Assembly (NCBI RefSeq): GCF_000503775.1
Contig: NZ_KI629785.1
Location: forward strand, 186,001 to 250,000
Reading direction: 5' to 3'
DNA: 64,000 bases
Source: Brevibacillus panacihumi W25
GTDB taxonomy: Bacteria > Bacillota > Bacilli > Brevibacillales > Brevibacillaceae
Positions within the stretch are counted from its first letter, which is position 1, and every line of letters starts with the position of its first letter. This document shows positions 7,269 through 15,358 of this stretch, piece by piece. The notes below the pieces were generated by a model. That model ran no database searches. It saw only the letters and a list, made by a program, of their open reading frames with translations, and was not told the origin of the DNA. The position numbers were made by a program, and so were the translations under genes.

Positions 7269-7743
7269 CTACGTGCGCTCCCATTCTTGGAAGAGTGCGA
7301 AGAATATGTTCATATCCTTCACAGAGTAACTTCCATGTAGCTTTATAACTCCATTTCTTGCGTTAAAAGTCCCTATGAATAAAGAGAGAGGAGAGAGTAA
7401 TTTGAATGATATGTTCTCAATTTTTATAGTAATAGCTCTTTTTATGGTTTTTAAATATAGTTTCACTAAGCGAAATAAGGATTTGTACTGGTAATAAAAA
7501 TAATTATTTTTGGTTTCTCTTTTTTAATGATTGCCTACCCAATCGACTGGAACCGAGACATCGTACATCGATAATATTATCCATCGATTTCCATTAGACT
7601 TCCTCATCATTTACCAACTTAAGCCGGAGAGCATGTTCGCCGATCCATTTCAGGACGCCACATAAGGAACAAGCCTTCCGCAGATCACCTTTTACTGCTT
7701 CCACCAGGTAAATCGTACCAGCATTGTCTTCCATGCCCGAATC
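7269..7743 (-). pseudogene. Relic of a second glutamine synthetase (glnA C-terminal fragments, interrupted)
   Basis: Two minus-strand fragments match the end of the intact GlnA next door, in the same order. Fragment A (about 7743-7594) reads LVEAVKGDL then LKWIGEHALRLKLVNDEEV, against LKEAIECL and [17 protein letters not shown] in GlnA. Fragment B (about 7316-7269) reads DMNIFFALFQEWERT then a stop, against [14 protein letters not shown]; a C-to-T change turns the Gln codon into TAG. About 277 AT-rich bases separate the fragments exactly where GlnA has a single residue or so. The DNA around GGCGAACATGC and GGGAGCGCACG is also nearly identical. This is best read as a duplicated or acquired glnA copy that lost its front part, received an insert and decayed. 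Confidence 0.6.
7375..7494 (+). CDS. Possible single-span membrane micropeptide in AT-rich insert
   Basis: An ATG at 7375 opens 39 codons. A TTG at 7402 in the same frame has AGAGGAGAG 7 bases upstream and would give 30 residues (MNDMFSIFIVIALFMVFKY and a short basic tail KRNKD). A hydrophobic helix followed by a basic end is a common micropeptide layout. The stretch is much richer in A and T than its surroundings and lies between the two glnA fragments. No homologue is recognised, and it may be non-coding. Confidence 0.3.
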   Translation: MNKERGESNLNDMFSIFIVIALFMVFKYSFTKRNKDLYW

Positions 7744-7799
7744 ACGAATGAGATCATGGAATGCCCTCAGTTCGTGTATTACGAGCACTGGCTACTCGG

Positions 7800-7838
7800 C
7801 CAATAAAATAACCCTCACACCTACTGGCGCAAGGGTTA
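7800..7838 (-). terminator. Terminator of the glnRA operon
   Basis: On the minus strand TAACCCT (7838-7832) pairs with AGGGTTA (7815-7809), followed by TTTTATTG. It sits just beyond the glnA stop codon. Confidence 0.7.
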
Positions 7839-7845
7839 ACTACCA

Positions 7846-9180
7846 TTAATACAGAGTCATGTACTGCGTGCGCTCCCACTCATGGACGCGCGTGCGGAAC
7901 ATATCCCATTCGATTTCTTTCGCTTCCACGAAGTGAATCAGCGCATGTTCGCCAAGAGCATCGCAGATGACCGGGTCAGCCTTGAGGCATTCGATCGCCT
8001 CTTTCAGGGTTGCCGGCAGGTTGGAAATGCCGTTTTCTTCGCGTTCTTCTTCGTTCATCACGTAGATGTTGCGATCTACAGCTGGTGGTGCCGCCATTTT
8101 GTTCTTGATGCCGTCCAAACCGGCTTTGAGCATCACAGCCAGAGCCAGATAAGGGTTTGTGGCTGGGTCTGGACTGCGTACTTCAATACGTGTGCTGACT
8201 CCGCGAGAAGACGGAATGCGAATCAGCGGAGAACGGTTTTTGGCAGACCAAGCAACATAGCAAGGTGCTTCGTAACCGGGTACGAGACGCTTGTAAGAGT
8301 TCACCAGCGGGTTTGTGATGGCGGTAAAACCGCGTGCGTGCTTCAGGATACCCGCCAGGTAATGCTTGGCCGTGTCGCTCAAGCCCAGCTCGTCCTTCTC
8401 ATCGTAGAATACATTTTCCTTGCCGCGGAAGAGAGACTGGTTGGCGTGCATACCAGAACCTGCTACACCGTAGAGCGGTTTAGGCATGAATGTCGCGTGC
8501 AGGCCGTGTTTTTGAGCGATGGTTTTGACAACCAGCTTGAACGTCAAGATCTGGTCTGCAGCCTTCAGGGCATTCGCGTATTTGAAATCGATCTCGTGTT
8601 GACCTGGAGCTACTTCGTGATGGGACGCTTCTACTTCAAATCCCATTTTCTCCAGAGTCAACACGATATCGCGACGGCAGTTTTCACCGGTGTCGAGTGG
8701 TGCAAAATCGAAGTATCCTCCCTGGTCATTCAAATCCAGCGTTGGTTCGCCTTTTTCATCCAGTTTGAACAAGAAGAATTCAGGTTCCGGACCGACATTG
8801 AAAGCGGTGAAACCCATTTCTTCCGCTTCTTTCAAGGCGCGCTTCAGAATGTAGCGCGGGTCTCCGGCAAAAGGAGTGCCATCTGGGTTGTAGACGTCAC
8901 AGATGAGACGTGCTACCTTGCCATGCTCATTCCCCCAAGGGAATACCACCCAAGTATCCAGATCCGGTACCAGGTACATGTCGGATTCTTCGATGCGGAC
9001 GAAGCCTTCGATGGAAGAACCGTCAAACATCATTTTGTTGTCGAGAGCTTTCGGCAGTTGAGACAGAGGGATTTCTACGTTCTTGATCATCCCCATCAGG
9101 TCAGTAAATTGAAGACGGATGTATCGGACATCCTCTTCTTTGGCAAAACGCATGATGTCTTCTTTTGAATACTTGCTCAC
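7846..9180 (-). CDS. glnA: Type I-alpha glutamine synthetase
   Basis: A 444-residue enzyme that makes glutamine from glutamate and ammonia with ATP, the main route of ammonium assimilation, acting as a cytoplasmic dodecamer. Seen: [18 protein letters not shown] (the beta-Grasp domain), the ATP/glutamate site [33 protein letters not shown], and [20 protein letters not shown]. Arg62, which in B. subtilis confers glutamine feedback inhibition and allows the inhibited enzyme to bind TnrA and GlnR, is present. The adenylylation region of I-beta enzymes is absent. It lies 33 bases downstream of glnR in the usual operon. Decayed fragments of a second copy lie just downstream. Confidence 0.98.
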   Translation of the reverse strand: MSKYSKEDIMRFAKEEDVRYIRLQFTDLMGMIKNVEIPLSQLPKALDNKMMFDGSSIEGFVRIEESDMYLVPDLDTWVVFPWGNEHGKVARLICDVYNPDGTPFAGDPRYILKRALKEAEEMGFTAFNVGPEPEFFLFKLDEKGEPTLDLNDQGGYFDFAPLDTGENCRRDIVLTLEKMGFEVEASHHEVAPGQHEIDFKYANALKAADQILTFKLVVKTIAQKHGLHATFMPKPLYGVAGSGMHANQSLFRGKENVFYDEKDELGLSDTAKHYLAGILKHARGFTAITNPLVNSYKRLVPGYEAPCYVAWSAKNRSPLIRIPSSRGVSTRIEVRSPDPATNPYLALAVMLKAGLDGIKNKMAAPPAVDRNIYVMNEEEREENGISNLPATLKEAIECLKADPVICDALGEHALIHFVEAKEIEWDMFRTRVHEWERTQYMTLY

Positions 9181-9213
9181 ATTTCTCTCCTCCTGTCTCT
9201 AGTACAACCTATA

Positions 9214-9624
9214 TCAGTGGAAAAAGCGTGAAAGCTCTCCACGTATCAATGCGTCCTCGCCGGGGCGGGCAGCATTGCGATACATGATTTGTTGTTTGAG
9301 CAACTGACGCAGCTCCTTGTCGGTCATCTCTTTGCGCTTGGACTCGGACTCTGCTGTGACCTTGGTCTGTTCCTGGACGGGTTCATGCATCTGCAGAACT
9401 TGTTTGATCCCTGCAATGTTGAGTCCCTTTTCAATCAGTGCCTTGATTTCCAACAGCCGATCCACATCGTTGAAAGAAAAAAGACGCTGTTTCCCTTCGG
9501 TGCGGGCAGGTTTGATGAGGTCGTTTTGCTCGTAGTAGCGGATTTGCCTCGCTGTCAGATCCGTCAACTTCATGACGATCCCAATGGGAAAGAGGGCCAT
9601 ATTACGGCGAATGTCATCACTCAT
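9214..9624 (-). CDS. glnR: Nitrogen repressor GlnR (MerR family)
   Basis: A 136-residue MerR-type winged-helix repressor. The DNA-binding part is MKLTDLTARQIRYYEQNDLIKPARTEGKQR..FNDVDRL, residues about 18-60, with the R-Y-Y-E helix typical of the family. The polar C-terminal tail ends in IRGELSRFFH and is the segment through which B. subtilis GlnR senses feedback-inhibited glutamine synthetase. It represses glnRA, and usually ureABC and tnrA, when nitrogen is plentiful. It is the first gene of the operon and has a matching GlnR box just upstream of the promoter. Confidence 0.96.
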   Translation of the reverse strand: MSDDIRRNMALFPIGIVMKLTDLTARQIRYYEQNDLIKPARTEGKQRLFSFNDVDRLLEIKALIEKGLNIAGIKQVLQMHEPVQEQTKVTAESESKRKEMTDKELRQLLKQQIMYRNAARPGEDALIRGELSRFFH

Positions 9625-9659
9625 GACTTGTCCCTCCTCTATGGTATTTCTTCTCCCCT

Positions 9660-9688
9660 ATTCTATGCAATCAGATAATTCCTGTCAA
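9660..9688 (-). promoter_or_regulatory. Sigma-A promoter of glnRA
   Basis: On the minus strand TTGACA (9688-9683), a 17-base spacer and TAGAAT (9665-9660), about 35 bases before the glnR ATG. Confidence 0.85.
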
Positions 9689-9692
9689 CGTG

Positions 9693-9709
9693 TGTCAGAA
9701 AAGATCACA
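9693..9709. promoter_or_regulatory. GlnR/TnrA operator
   Basis: TGTCAGAAAAGATCACA fits the consensus TGTNA-N7-TNACA exactly. It sits just upstream of the glnRA -35 element, as the upstream operator does in B. subtilis. Confidence 0.88.
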
Positions 9710-9727
9710 CAAAAAATCACAGGACAC

Positions 9728-9768
9728 ACAAAAAGCAGCGGCAGCCCCTTCGATGAGGCTATCGCTGC
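9728..9768 (-). terminator. Terminator of the hflX-ynbB unit
   Basis: On the minus strand GCAGCG..AGCC pairs with GGCT..CGCTGC (9768-9735) around a two-base mismatch, followed by TTTTTGTG. Confidence 0.75.
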
Positions 9769-9782
9769 CTGTGTGTAGCTGA

Positions 9783-11060
9783 TTAGGTCCCCGGCAGTTC
9801 AAGCAGCCCTTTCTCCAGCATTCCATCGATCGCTGTGAGTATTCCCACTTTTACATGGGAATAGGTCAAACCGCCCTGCACAAATCCCAAGTACGGGGGA
9901 CGGATGGGTCCATCTGCGGAGAACTCGATGCTCGCTCCTTGGATGAAGGTTCCCGCTGCCATGATGACCGGATCCGCATACCCCGGCATTTCACTGGGGT
10001 AAGGCGTCACATGCGCATCGACTGGAGCTGCTTTTTGTATGCCCTGGCAAAACGTAATCAACCGTTCTGCAGTGCCAAAAGCAACCGACTGGATCAAGTC
10101 GGTCCGTGGCTCATGCCAAAGCGGATTGGTCTGAAAACCCAAACGTTCCAGCAGTGCCGAAGAGAAGACTGCTCCTTTCAACGCTTCCCCGACGACGTGG
10201 GGAGCGAGGAAAAAGCCCTGATACATCTCCAGTAGCGAATAGAGAGAAGCTCCCCCTTCCGCTCCGATTCCCGGAGCTGCCATGCGGAAAGACGCCAGCC
10301 GGACCAAGTCCTCTCTCCCGACGATATAACCGCCAGTTTTCACCAATCCGCCGCCCGGGTTTTTGATCAGCGAACCCGCCATGATGTCCGCACCTACCTG
10401 GAGGGGTTCTTGCAGCTCTGTAAACTCGCCGTAGCAGTTGTCTACGAACACGATCAATTCCGGATTGATCTCCTTTACATAGCGGATCATTTCCTCAATC
10501 TTGGCGATGGTAAAGGATGGACGATCCGCATATCCGCGCGAACGCTGAATCCCGATCACCTTGGTTTTCGGAGTAATCGCACGACTAACAGCATCGAAAT
10601 CAATCCCGCCACCCTCTTGAAGGGGCACAAAACTGTAGCCAATTCCGTAATCCTTGAGCGACCCTTGTCCCTCTCCGCGCACCCCGACGACCTCTTCTAA
10701 GGTGTCATAGGGCTTTCCGGTGATGTACAGCAGGTCATCCCCAGGACGCAGGACGCCAAAAAGCGAAATCGCGATCGCATGGGTCCCGGAAATAATATGC
10801 GGACGGACGAGGGCCGCTTCGCCTCCGAATACGTCCGCGTAGATGGACTCCAGAGTCGAACGGCCTGAATCATCATATCCGTAGCCTGTGGACGGGGCGA
10901 AGTGAAATTCGTTCACCCCGTGTTTTTGAAAAGATCGCAGCACTTTTAATTGATTGGCGTCTACCACATCGGCAATCTCCTGATGACGACGTGCAATCAT
11001 CGCTTCTACTTCTGTTACGAGGGGGCGAAGCTGTTCCCCATGAGAAAAATATTGAAACAT
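9783..11060 (-). CDS. ynbB: Methionine gamma-lyase family PLP enzyme YnbB (aluminium-resistance type)
   Basis: A 425-residue PLP-dependent enzyme of the family once named aluminium resistance protein, related to cystathionine gamma-lyase-type enzymes. Seen: STGYGYDDSGRSTLESIYADVFG near residue 60, the cofactor-binding RPHIISGTHAIAISLFG, VFVDNCYGEFTE carrying the Asp that contacts PLP, and SLIKNPGGGLVKTGGYI with the probable Schiff-base lysine. The physiological substrate is not established. It begins 7 bases after hflX stops and belongs to the conserved order spoVK-hflX-ynbB-glnR-glnA. Translational coupling to hflX is likely. Confidence 0.9.
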   Translation of the reverse strand: MFQYFSHGEQLRPLVTEVEAMIARRHQEIADVVDANQLKVLRSFQKHGVNEFHFAPSTGYGYDDSGRSTLESIYADVFGGEAALVRPHIISGTHAIAISLFGVLRPGDDLLYITGKPYDTLEEVVGVRGEGQGSLKDYGIGYSFVPLQEGGGIDFDAVSRAITPKTKVIGIQRSRGYADRPSFTIAKIEEMIRYVKEINPELIVFVDNCYGEFTELQEPLQVGADIMAGSLIKNPGGGLVKTGGYIVGREDLVRLASFRMAAPGIGAEGGASLYSLLEMYQGFFLAPHVVGEALKGAVFSSALLERLGFQTNPLWHEPRTDLIQSVAFGTAERLITFCQGIQKAAPVDAHVTPYPSEMPGYADPVIMAAGTFIQGASIEFSADGPIRPPYLGFVQGGLTYSHVKVGILTAIDGMLEKGLLELPGT

Positions 11061-11067
11061 ACCTTTC

Positions 11068-12360
11068 TTACCAACTCTCTTCTACAGTCTCTGGAGGGTC
11101 CAGGAGAAACGGCGCGATTCGTCCGTAGATCGGATGATCCCGGTTGACCCGCACCTTTACCCGGTAGGACTCCTCCTCTTCCTCGTACTGCTGCTCCATC
11201 TCCACACCTTCACGATGCAGCAGGGATAAGATGTCACCGCGTTCCACCGGTATTTTTAAGGTAAATTGATCGAAGGAAGCCATGACAAACGACTCGATCC
11301 GCTCCAACAGCCGCCGCTGATCTTCCTTGCTCAATGCGGATACCAGGATGGATTCTTCGGCAGGCGGCAGATAAGTGCCTTCCCGCACAAGATCCGCTTT
11401 ATTGAACACCACTAATTCGGGAATCTGCTCTGCCTTCAGCTCTTTCAAGATCCGGTTCACAACCTCCATGTGAATTTCCAGATCCGGATGGCTGCTGTCC
11501 ACTACGTGCAGGATGAGGTCCGCTTCCTTCACCCCTTCCAATGTGGAGCGGAAAGCTGCGACCAGCGTAGTCGGCAAATCCTGAATAAATCCTACCGTAT
11601 CCGTGAGCAGTACTTCCATCCCATTCGGCAGCTGCAGTTGACGTGTCGTAGGGTCAAGTGTTGCAAACAGCTTGTCTTCTTGCAGCGTTTCAGCCGTGGT
11701 CAACTGATTGAGCAGGGTAGACTTCCCGGCGTTCGTATATCCGACCAACGCTATTTGAAAGACGCTGTTTTTCTTGCGCCGCTCGCGATGCAGCTGGCGC
11801 GTCCTGACCGTATCTGACAACTGCTGCTTCAACTCGCTGATCCGCTTGCGAATATGCCTTCTGTCGCTTTCCAGCTTGGTTTCCCCCGGACCGCGCGTCC
11901 CGATCCCGCCTCCGAGCCGGGAGAGCTGTTTGCCTTGCCCCGCGAGACGGGGAAGCAGGTAATTGTACTGGGCCAGCTCGACCTGGATCTTCCCTTCCCG
12001 GGATTGTGCCCGGCCTGCGAAGATGTCCAGAATCAGCTGCGTGCGGTCGATCACTTTACAGTCAAATACCCGATCAAGATTGCGGGTCTGACTTGGAGAC
12101 AGCTCATCGTTGAAGATGATCACGTCGACATCCAGCTCCTGTGCGCGATGAGCGATCTCCTCGATTTTCCCGGAACCCAGATACCAGGCGGAGTCCACGC
12201 GGTCGCGATTTTGCGTGATGACATCCAGCACCTCTACTCCTGCTGTATCTGCCAATTCATGAAGTTCTTCCATGGATAGACGCATCCGCTCTACATCGCG
12301 GTTATCCAGGAGACAGCCAACCAGGATGGCTGTCTCTTGCGTTTTAATCATTTCGCTCAC
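11068..12360 (-). CDS. hflX: Ribosome-associated GTPase HflX
   Basis: A 430-residue GTPase that in bacteria binds the 50S subunit and can split stalled 70S ribosomes, especially after heat stress. The N-terminal HflX domain (about 1-190) includes YLGSGKIEEIA and FNDELSPSQTRNLD. The linker has the glycine-rich signature LGGGIGTRGPGETKLESDRR. The G domain holds G1 GYTNAGKST, G3 DTVGFIQDLP, G4 NKADL and G5 VSALS. Lengths and motifs are complete. It lies between spoVK and ynbB and is probably the first gene of a two-gene unit with ynbB. Confidence 0.97.
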   Translation of the reverse strand: MSEMIKTQETAILVGCLLDNRDVERMRLSMEELHELADTAGVEVLDVITQNRDRVDSAWYLGSGKIEEIAHRAQELDVDVIIFNDELSPSQTRNLDRVFDCKVIDRTQLILDIFAGRAQSREGKIQVELAQYNYLLPRLAGQGKQLSRLGGGIGTRGPGETKLESDRRHIRKRISELKQQLSDTVRTRQLHRERRKKNSVFQIALVGYTNAGKSTLLNQLTTAETLQEDKLFATLDPTTRQLQLPNGMEVLLTDTVGFIQDLPTTLVAAFRSTLEGVKEADLILHVVDSSHPDLEIHMEVVNRILKELKAEQIPELVVFNKADLVREGTYLPPAEESILVSALSKEDQRRLLERIESFVMASFDQFTLKIPVERGDILSLLHREGVEMEQQYEEEEESYRVKVRVNRDHPIYGRIAPFLLDPPETVEESW

Positions 12361-12410
12361 GAAACCCCGTCCTTTCTACACCCCTTATCATACCACATCC
12401 TGGGTGTACG

Positions 12411-13367
12411 CTACGATGTCGTCCAGACAAAATCCTCCGGCACCAAGGTCATAATGTCTTCCCGCGTCAATTCCTGAACAGCCAAAAGGCGAATTGCCTG
12501 TTTGCGGATCGCCTGCTCCAACGCATTGCGCACATAGCGGGCGTTGCTGAAATTGGTCTCGAATATGTCATTTTGCTTGGCCTTGACATGCTGCTTCAGC
12601 TTTTCCTTCGCCCCGGGAGACAGTTTATACTCCTTCGCCTCGAGCATGGAGTCTGCGATTTTCATCAGTTCGTCTACCGTATAATCTGCGAATTTCAGAT
12701 GGATCGGAAAACGGGAGGGCATGCCCGGATTCAGTTCCAGAAAAGAATCCATCTCATCTGTATAACCAGCTAGTATGCAGACAAAATCATTTCCGTGATC
12801 CTCCAGGGCCTTCGTCAAACAATCGATCGCCTCTTTGCCAAAATCTTTTTCTCCGCCCCGCGCCAATGAATACGCCTCATCTATAAAAAGGATGCCTCCC
12901 AACGCCTTCTTGACCAGCTCTCGCGTCTTTTGAGCCGTATGCCCGATAAACTCCCCCACGAGATCAGCCCGCTCCACTTCGATGAGGTGCCCTTTGCTTA
13001 AAATCCCCATCTCGCGGAATATCCTGCCGAAGATGCGGGCGACAGTCGTTTTTCCGGTTCCCGGGTTCCCCTTAAACACCATGTGAAATACTTGCTTTTC
13101 CAGCTTCAACTGATGCTTTTCGCGTTCCTTGTTCATCCGCAGAAGTGCATGAATTTCATACATCAGCTTTTTGGCTTCCGTAAGTCCAATCAGTCGCTCC
13201 AAATCATCAAAGGCGGCCGCCACATTGCCGGGAGCCGTCGTCCGAACCCGATCCACCAACGTTTCTGGTTGTTTGACCCGCTCTGGTCGGTGAAATACCA
13301 CCTGGATGCGATGCGGTACTTTCTCATCGTAGGTTTCGGTTGAAGGTTGATAGCCGGTCGGTTTCAC
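12411..13367 (-). CDS. spoVK: Stage V sporulation AAA+ ATPase SpoVK
   Basis: A 318-residue AAA+ protein of the CbxX/CfxQ subfamily. In B. subtilis the orthologue is needed for spore maturation at stage V. Seen: LIGLTEAKKLMYEIHALL ahead of the ATPase core, Walker A KGNPGTGKTTVARIFG near residue 120, the pore-loop and Walker B region GGILFIDEAYSLARGG, sensor 1 CILAGYTDEM, the arginine-finger stretch NPGMPSRFP, and the C-terminal lid NARYVRNALEQAIRKQA. CbxX relatives activate Rubisco, but no such context exists here. Neighbours hflX-ynbB-glnRA match the B. subtilis spoVK locus, which supports the assignment. Confidence 0.94.
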   Translation of the reverse strand: MKPTGYQPSTETYDEKVPHRIQVVFHRPERVKQPETLVDRVRTTAPGNVAAAFDDLERLIGLTEAKKLMYEIHALLRMNKEREKHQLKLEKQVFHMVFKGNPGTGKTTVARIFGRIFREMGILSKGHLIEVERADLVGEFIGHTAQKTRELVKKALGGILFIDEAYSLARGGEKDFGKEAIDCLTKALEDHGNDFVCILAGYTDEMDSFLELNPGMPSRFPIHLKFADYTVDELMKIADSMLEAKEYKLSPGAKEKLKQHVKAKQNDIFETNFSNARYVRNALEQAIRKQAIRLLAVQELTREDIMTLVPEDFVWTTS

Positions 13368-13407
13368 CTGGGATCACCTGCCTCTTGGTCATACCATAGT
13401 ATACTCA

Positions 13408-14184
13408 TCAAAGAGGCAAACCTGCCCTATTTTTTGACACCCACCTGTCCCAAAGCCACGAGACAATGAGCAATCCAAGCAAGCTTCCAGACAAAAATGG
13501 AACGATGCTCGACAGTAGATCAGAAAAAGGCAGCACTCCCTTCTTGACCAGGGAATGAATGCCTGCAAAGACAACACCAACGCCGCCGACACATATCCAG
13601 TAAAGCCATTTTTGCAAGGGTGTGCAGACCCGCTGGAAGGACAGCCTCCTGTTCATGAAGCAAAGACGACTGAGATGGATTGCAATGGCCCCGAGACCCA
13701 GCAACGTACTCCCATGCTGGAAGAACTTGAACACCGGAACCTCTCTACCCGCTACGTACAGCGTTTCCTGGAGGAAAGCCAGATTGTCTACAGCGTAAGC
13801 TCCCTGATGGGTAAAGGAGTCCCAGACAATATGGCTCAAGCTTCCCAAAAGGGCAGAATAAACAAAAATCACGATTGATCGCCATGATGTGGGACGCCAC
13901 GCTGTCATCGCCAGCGGCAACAAGCCTTTTCGGCACCATTCTGGCAGACAAGTGAGCATAGGCCATTTAACCACCAGGTGGAATAAAAAGGAAATCACAA
14001 AAACAAGTGGCAGGTTAAAGAAAAACAAGCCTGCAATCGTATGGCTGTAAACACTGTATGGCTGCATGCGCAGAAAGTACTCAAAATCGGGAGACATGCT
14101 CCCGAATACCAAGGCAGAAAAGGAAAACCAGCGATTCTTGTAAAATGGCAATACAATGGCGGGATGAGCGAACGTAAACGGCAT
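13408..14184 (-). CDS. DUF4184 family membrane protein
   Basis: A 258-residue protein with about six membrane spans. The N-terminus MPFTFAHPAIVLPF and the following FGSMSPDFEYFLR are the DUF4184 signature; its conserved His, Asp and later HIVWDSFTHQGAY suggest a metal-binding membrane hydrolase-like fold (inference). No function is established for the family. It begins 9 bases after the IF-3 paralogue ends, with GAGG 7 bases before the ATG, so the two are probably co-transcribed. Confidence 0.85.
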   Translation of the reverse strand: MPFTFAHPAIVLPFYKNRWFSFSALVFGSMSPDFEYFLRMQPYSVYSHTIAGLFFFNLPLVFVISFLFHLVVKWPMLTCLPEWCRKGLLPLAMTAWRPTSWRSIVIFVYSALLGSLSHIVWDSFTHQGAYAVDNLAFLQETLYVAGREVPVFKFFQHGSTLLGLGAIAIHLSRLCFMNRRLSFQRVCTPLQKWLYWICVGGVGVVFAGIHSLVKKGVLPFSDLLSSIVPFLSGSLLGLLIVSWLWDRWVSKNRAGLPL

Positions 14185-14193
14185 AATCCAGCC

Positions 14194-14682
14194 TCAATCC
14201 AAAGGCTTCATGACGGCCATCACCTGTTTGCCGCTCACCTGAATTCCCTTTTCCTGTCTTCCGAAGTGAGCCAGATCCCGGACCAACTGCTCGATGATCT
14301 GCTTGGCCTCCTGGCTTTCTTTTTTCTCCAGTCGTACCACCAATTGCACGATGTCACCGGAGGTCAAAATTCGCTCCGCTTGCCGCTTCTTGGTATCGTA
14401 ATCATGATCTTCGATGAAAGCGCTCAAGCGAATTTCTTTCACCTTGGCACCCTTTTCCTGCTTTCGGTTCTTTGCTTTTTCCTTGTCGGCTTTCGCTTTG
14501 AAATCAGCATGGCGTACAAGCTGGCAAGGCGGAGGACTGCTCGCAAATGACAGGCAGACCAAATCCACTCCCAACTCACGGGCAATGCGCAACGCTTCTT
14601 TGGTCTCCACGATCCCCCGTTCTTCCCCGTCTATCCCAAACAATTGCACTTCACTTGCTTTGATCTGTTCATTCTTCATCAT
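14194..14682 (-). CDS. Divergent translation initiation factor IF-3 paralogue
   Basis: A 162-residue protein with IF-3 architecture. The N-terminal domain reads NEQIKASEVQLFGIDGEERGIVETKEALRIA-like (two blocks, residues 4-34), then PPPCQLVRHADFKAKADKEK in place of the usual KPPVCRIMDYGK. After a lysine-rich linker come VKEIRLSAFIEDHDYDTKKRQAE-type C-domain sequence and IQVSGKQVMAVMKP at the end. The expected RGRE segment after the third strand of the C-domain is missing, and the gene is not beside rpmI-rplT, where infC normally lies. This is therefore probably a second, specialised IF-3, not the essential one. It forms a unit with the DUF4184 gene. AAGGAG lies 8 bases ahead of the first ATG. 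Confidence 0.85.
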   Translation of the reverse strand: MMKNEQIKASEVQLFGIDGEERGIVETKEALRIARELGVDLVCLSFASSPPPCQLVRHADFKAKADKEKAKNRKQEKGAKVKEIRLSAFIEDHDYDTKKRQAERILTSGDIVQLVVRLEKKESQEAKQIIEQLVRDLAHFGRQEKGIQVSGKQVMAVMKPLD

Positions 14683-14759
14683 GGCAAATGCTCCTTGCGA
14701 TTATCATAACTTGCTATTCTGAAGTATGAATCAGAAGCGCCAACCTTGCAACCTGCGTA

Positions 14760-14788
14760 TTGACACTTTCCCGTTCATCCGCTATAGT
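14760..14788 (+). promoter_or_regulatory. Sigma-A promoter of the marR-efflux operon
   Basis: TTGACA (14760-14765), a 17-base spacer and TATAGT (14783-14788). It lies 40 bases ahead of the GTG start of the MarR gene. Confidence 0.85.
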
Positions 14789-14797
14789 TGCGATTAA

Positions 14798-14809
14798 TTA
14801 GCATGCTAA
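14798..14809. promoter_or_regulatory. Candidate MarR operator
   Basis: The perfect 12-base palindrome TTAGCATGCTAA, within a longer AT-rich dyad, lies just after the -10 element, near the expected transcription start. This is the usual place for autorepression by a MarR dimer. Confidence 0.65.
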
Positions 14810-14827
14810 CTAATTGGAGGGAACATC

Positions 14828-15310
14828 GTGGAGGATTATGATCACTCGGAGTCGCTTACGGTTTTGATGAAACGAGTGCTGAAGCAACATCGGCAAAATG
14901 TCGATTTGCTCATACAAAAATACGAGGTTTTTCCTGGGCAACCACCGATTTTGCTGCGATTGGCCAAGACCGACGGACTGATTCAGAAGGATTTGGCTGC
15001 GCATATTCACAGCAAACCGGCTACCGTCACCAGCATGCTGACCCGGATGGAAAAAAACGGTCTCGTCAAGCGACAGACGGATCCGAACGACCATCGGATC
15101 TCGCGGGTTTACTTGACGGAAAAAGGGCGCCATGCTGCCAGCTGCGTCAAGGAAGTAATGCGCGAGTTGGAGTCCAGATGTTTTCAAACATTCAGCAAGG
15201 AGGAAAAGGAGCAGTTCGGACGCATGCTGTTGCAAATCCAATTAGAGATGAATGATTTCTATGAAGAACACCGCTCCTTGCATCTGCTCTTGGATTCGGA
15301 GGAGGAATAA
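14828..15310 (+). CDS. MarR family transcriptional regulator
   Basis: A 160-residue winged-helix dimer. Seen: LLRLAKTDGLIQKDLAAHIH (about 40-60), the recognition helix KPATVTSMLTRMEKNGLV, and the wing KRQTDPNDHRISRVYLTEKG with the conserved D-x-R. The start is a GTG at 14828 with GGAGGG 6 bases ahead; an ATG at 14838 is out of frame. The gene directly precedes a Bcr/CflA-type efflux pump, so it probably represses both itself and the pump until a toxic ligand binds. The palindrome at 14798-14809 is the likely target. Confidence 0.9.
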   Translation: MEDYDHSESLTVLMKRVLKQHRQNVDLLIQKYEVFPGQPPILLRLAKTDGLIQKDLAAHIHSKPATVTSMLTRMEKNGLVKRQTDPNDHRISRVYLTEKGRHAASCVKEVMRELESRCFQTFSKEEKEQFGRMLLQIQLEMNDFYEEHRSLHLLLDSEEE

Positions 15311-15358
15311 AACTCCTTGCCCCATGCACACTTTAAAGAGAAAGGTTTGACATTCAAA

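Noticed and set aside
7882-9168. Open reading frame of 428 codons on the plus strand opposite glnA
   Set aside because: It is the antisense frame of a highly conserved gene, with no ribosome site and an implausible composition rich in Phe, His, Gln and Arg.
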